From: Gremmenia infestans
Taxonomy: Eukaryota > Ascomycota > Leotiomycetes > Helotiales > Hamatocanthoscyphaceae
Length of the DNA: 64,000 nucleotides
Direction of reading: 5' to 3'
Assembly: GCA_032629725.1 (NCBI GenBank)
Contig: JAFEVB010000004.1
Coordinates: 1,612,001-1,676,000 of the forward strand
Under the pieces are notes generated by a model. That model was not told the DNA's origin, did not search any database, and saw only the letters and a program-made list of their open reading frames with translations. A program made the position numbers and the translations under genes. This document shows positions 58,126 to 64,000 of this stretch, in pieces (positions within the stretch are counted from its first letter, which is position 1; every line of letters starts with the position of its first letter).

Positions 58126-59206
58126 TGGAAGATATGAGCTTTTGATGGAAAGATATGACCTGGGTGTATTATAGCATGGCATCAAGAATGGCGAACTTGG
58201 TTTGCTTTTACGAATCGGGTCTTTGGGCTCTTACTGCATTATATCTTGCTGCACTATACTCCATGTGAGCAAGGATCGATTATGGTTCGGGGGCATCGTT
58301 ACTGCTTTGACTGAATTTGCTGGATAATTGGAGCTGTTGATGCATCCATGGAAGATTAACAGCTTTGCTCTAAACCGAACATTGGCCTCTGTGTATTTCT
58401 TTGCCCTGGAACCCTTTATACAAGTCAAGCGATTTCAGACAACTCTCAGATTACTACTACCCAACTGACCAGTACAGTTGTTCAACTACTTGATACCCCG
58501 TGCAAAAGTCCCCGGTTTGGCTCTATTTAAGAATCTAACTTGTGCAAATGAAATTCGATATCTATAACTGTGAACTAAGAAAAACCGACATGCAATTAAT
58601 CAATCAAACACCGTAGACCCATCCCATGGATATCCAATTATGTCCGCAACTATTTATATATACCTTGCCTAAGGCTGAAGAGTGGATGCTTACTAAGGTA
58701 GGTAATATATTGCCCCCGAATAGTCGCTAGGGCCCAAAGCAGTTTAGCGCACTTCTAGAAAGGATTTTCCCTACATGGTCGCCTCCAGAAAAAAGTTGAT
58801 CTCTTACTCCTTCTCCTTCCACATCTCCTGAACATTCTGTTCTACACCACAACCCCATCAACACCCTCCATCCTTCATCCCCCCTCTCCCCTCAGTCCTT
58901 ATTTTCCTTTGAAAGCCGTTGGTTTTTTCGGAGGATTTCAGTACTGCTGCTTTTACGATACAATACACACGAAAATAGATTCACCAAAGAGCGGAACGAT
59001 ATACTCTTCCTCTCTGTTCTTATAATCGGTTCGATCGCGTTTCGGTTCCTAGATTTCCTCTCGCCTTCCTACAGTCTCTACTAGATCCCGCAGATCTCCC
59101 TAGAGATTCAGTACGGCCTCACACACGATAGTCGCACAAATCGGGCCTTAATATCAACGTCAACACTGCAAATTCACTGTCGAGAATTTACAATCACCTA
59201 CCCAAC
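58126..59206. other. intergenic region PRE1-DED1 with a likely long DED1 leader
   Basis: No gene. From ~58800 the sequence is rich in CT tracts, typical of highly expressed fungal promoters, and free of clear genes up to the DED1 ATG. A long 5' leader is plausible but unproven. Confidence 0.5.
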
Positions 59207-61612
<2,406 letters not shown>

Positions 61613-62790
61613 ATGTTCCACCTGGTTGGCACTTTGTTCCTTCTCCGATACTTTTTCGATTGCGGCTCAACACACTAGATCTGGGACAAAGGCGTCAAGC
61701 GGATATCGACAGCTTTCTGTGGATACGACTTCATTTTTCTACCTCTTTCAGTTACTTGCGACTTCTCGATAATTTGCTCTCAATTTGCGACTTTCGATTT
61801 TCTCATGGTGGCATCATCACGACTGTAGCCGGCTCCTCGCCCTCTGCACAGAGGGAGCTGGCTTCACGTTGTTTCGACCATCGAACGGCATACGAATAGA
61901 TAGCATTGTCTTTTGTTTCCTGGCTGTCCCCCTTCCATCTCGATCTCGATACCCAAATAGATGATGATCAAGGGCGATCAGGCAGCATGAGATTGCCAAC
62001 TTGCGGCGTACCGGCATGATGAATGCTATTTTACCTGGGAATTGGGGAAGAGAAAAATTACCTGGGTTGAACGGAACGCATTATGACGGTCATGTTCTTT
62101 CGAAAAATCTTTTCCGACTCGAAAAGGGTTGATGGATGGATGGTTCCCACAGTTAGAAGATCTTGCTTTCATGCATTTCTTGTTTTTTTCTTCAAATTTG
62201 CGCGCTCATAGACAAAAGTGGATGGAAATCTCTCGCGGAGTTCACCGGCATGAAACGGGGAACTTTACGGGTTGGTTTTTGATGGGCTCTGTTTTCTCCT
62301 TGTTTTCACATCATCTGCGTGTAGCGAAGGCATACCTCTTTCTATAGAAGGAGGGTGATGCTTGAACGCTCAAACGCTGATGGCATACGGAAGTGCTCCT
62401 GCCCATTCAGGCAAGAGGCATATCGTTTATAGCATGGCTAGCATAACGAAAGGACTACAATGACATGTTTCGTGGTGGAAATTATATGGAAAATAGCGGG
62501 ATGACTGATAAATATTCCTGAATACAAAGCTGCTCCACAAAAATTCGCGGTTTTATGATGTGACTTTGGATGTGACTTGTATGTATATAGTGCGCTGAAA
62601 AGGCAAAAAGGGCAGCATATAAGTTATAATGTGCCAGGTAGAGTGGGACATCATTAAAGTCGATGAATGTAGATGCCGCTTTTTGTGTCCAGATAGGGAA
62701 GCACAATAAAGAGCCTAAGGGTTTAGTGATAGACCTTTTGTGAGAAGGCCGAGTTAATCGGCCTCCAGGTTGCTGAGTTGCTATAATATG
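61613..62790. other. DED1 3' flank, no supported gene
   Basis: GC content drops after ~62100. Short ORFs on both strands look random. I see no RNA gene or repeat here. Confidence 0.5.
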
Positions 62791-62795
62791 TTCCG

Positions 62796-62946
62796 GTTCA
62801 TTCTTGAATCTGACATATTTATAACTATGGCCAGTTCAGTCATGAATCTTAGTACAATTTATCACTGAGCTAGGTCACTCGTGAAAGCGCTAAGATTCAT
62901 GAATAAACTAGGATATTCATGAATGTGTTAGATTCACGAATGGACC
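62796..62946. repeat. array of ATTCATGAAT-like palindromic motifs
   Basis: About six variants of TTCATGAAT or TTCACGAAT occur in ~150 bp (for example GTTCATTCTTGAATC, GTTCAGTCATGAATC, GATTCATGAATA, TATTCATGAATG, GATTCACGAATG), several followed by TAG or TTAG. They lie on a common strand with irregular 18-40 bp spacing. This looks like a subterminal repeat block of a DNA transposon or a protein-binding array; no transposase is visible nearby. Confidence 0.6.
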
Positions 62947-63289
62947 AGAACGAATCTTAAAATCACGTTTCGATTGTTACTATACCTCAAATCCTAACAT
63001 CCACCTAAATATCTCACAGCAACACAGGCCTGCCAAGAACCATTTCACTAGACTCTAAATCAGTAGCTGCTACGAATTCTCACTCAGGGCTAGCGCCATA
63101 TTCAAGTACACTCCAGTACCACTGGCAACTGCTTCATTTCCGCCCCGGGCAGCCTCCTCGATAGGGCAACCATATCGTTCTATCTCGAAATTCACATCCT
63201 ACTAAGAAGCTAATTATCCCAGTGTTGCCCTACTGCTTAGTGCACAGCCATAAAAAGGCTTCACAATCAGACCCGGTGGCGTATCAAAA

Positions 63290-63487
63290 TCAACTCCTAT
63301 AGTGTTTTACGACCTCCCTACAAGAGGCCTCCAATGATAACCGCTAATATAAAGAACGGCTCTTAATATCGCCATCGATTTTTAATGTCCCACACCACCT
63401 GGCACATTATAAATCGGTGCCACTATTTCTGTCCACTGCGAGCCAACTTCTTTCGTAGAGGCGGCCGTAAAACACTATAGGAGTTAA
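63290..63487 (+). mobile_element. MITE-like element, copy B (198 bp)
   Basis: Inverted terminal repeats: the left reads TCAACTCCTATAGTGTTTTA and continues CGACC; the right is its near complement, ending GGCCGTAAAACACTATAGGA then GTTAA. The interior is collinear with the minus strand of copy A (18907..19136), including TTTTAATGTCCCA, CACATTATAAA, GGTGCC and CTGTCCACTGCGAG. A 24-bp segment present in copy A is missing here. Non-coding, so non-autonomous. No clear target-site duplication. Confidence 0.78.
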
Positions 63488-64000
63488 TTAATATCAGCAC
63501 TCTTATCTAGAAGCGACGCCGACGGCCGCTATCGTAGGAGGACATAGTAAATCACACGCTTGCTCGGCTATCTTAGTATCCCCTCAATCCATTTTTGGCC
63601 GAGTATTTGCGCGCTATGGTTGCGGGTAAGCTCACGAAGCGGACATCTCCGTTTAAATCGCCTCTTTTTTTTATATCTAACTACTTGGTACACTTCTCTG
63701 AGATTGAGGTTGCAATGTGAGTGGAATCTTTGGACTTTGATACACATATATACCGCCCGATATTCTTAGCTCTTTTGGTATCTCGTCGTAGGTTTGAGGA
63801 TCAGCACCATACTAATCGAGATAATGATAAGTCTCAGCTCCTATTCCTATCTTCCCAGACACCCTGGAAGATTGCAATATCTGAAAGCTAAGAAGCATGA
63901 ATCGACGTGTTGGATGATATATATACCTTTTATACTGTCTTGACTCTACGGACTCATTAGATACTAGTTCTTATAACAGTTTCTCAAATTGTAAACTCGG
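63488..64000. other. right-edge intergenic sequence
   Basis: No supported gene. Short ORFs (for example at 63560..63769) lack family features. Possibly degenerate repeat DNA given copy B and the motif array next to it. Confidence 0.5.

Overview
The window is nuclear DNA of a filamentous ascomycete (Pezizomycotina; a leotiomycete is my best guess). The evidence is protein genes broken by 45-60 bp introns with GTAAGT-like donors and CTAAC/CTGAC branch sites, a group I G-alpha ending in CGLI, a Pan1 with filamentous-fungal architecture, and many Pezizomycotina-type transporters and oxidoreductases. I rebuilt exon structures by hand by matching donors, acceptors and reading phase. Nearly every multi-exon model closes exactly in frame, but none was checked against transcripts or databases.

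Layout. 1-4.2 kb: PAN1 (+), cut by the left edge. 7.4-8.5 kb: unknown protein (+). 9.7-12.3 kb: transcription factor with an internal Zn2Cys6-like cluster (+). 13.6-14.4 kb: small membrane protein (-). 15.6-16.8 kb: G-alpha (-). 18.9-19.1 kb: MITE-like element copy A. 19.7-20.8 kb: single-span membrane protein (+). 22.5-23.2 kb: MIC10 (-) with a doubtful small ORF just downstream. 23.5-28.2 kb: URB2 (+). 28.8-29.1 kb: broken cupin gene (-). 29.7-30.6 kb: alpha/beta hydrolase (+). 30.7-31.7 kb: KTI12 (-). 32.2-34.0 kb: acyltransferase-3 (-). 34.8-36.8 kb: amino-acid permease (+). 37.5-39.4 kb: MFS sugar transporter (-). 40.2-42.1 kb: unknown 541-aa protein (-). 42.4-45.2 kb: UTP13 (+). 45.7-46.5 kb SDR, 46.9-48.4 kb FAD monooxygenase, 49.1-50.8 kb secreted M28 peptidase (all +), 50.9-52.1 kb extended SDR (-). 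53.7-55.3 kb: SAD1 (+). 55.5-57.2 kb: RRP9 (-). 57.4-58.1 kb: PRE1 (+). 59.2-61.6 kb: DED1 (+). 61.6-64 kb: no gene, but a short-motif array and MITE-like copy B.

Function. Most recognisable genes are housekeeping, with a bias to RNA biology: pre-rRNA processing (URB2, UTP13, RRP9), splicing (SAD1), translation initiation (DED1) and tRNA wobble modification (KTI12), plus proteasome, MICOS, endocytosis and G-protein signalling. Between these lie accessory-type genes. Several housekeeping genes share short divergent promoters (MIC10/URB2, RRP9/PRE1, 541-aa protein/UTP13). The least ordinary signals are a two-copy MITE-like family, an array of palindromic ATTCATGAAT-type motifs, a start codon split by an intron in PRE1, a cupin relict, and a possible small ORF 21 bp behind MIC10.
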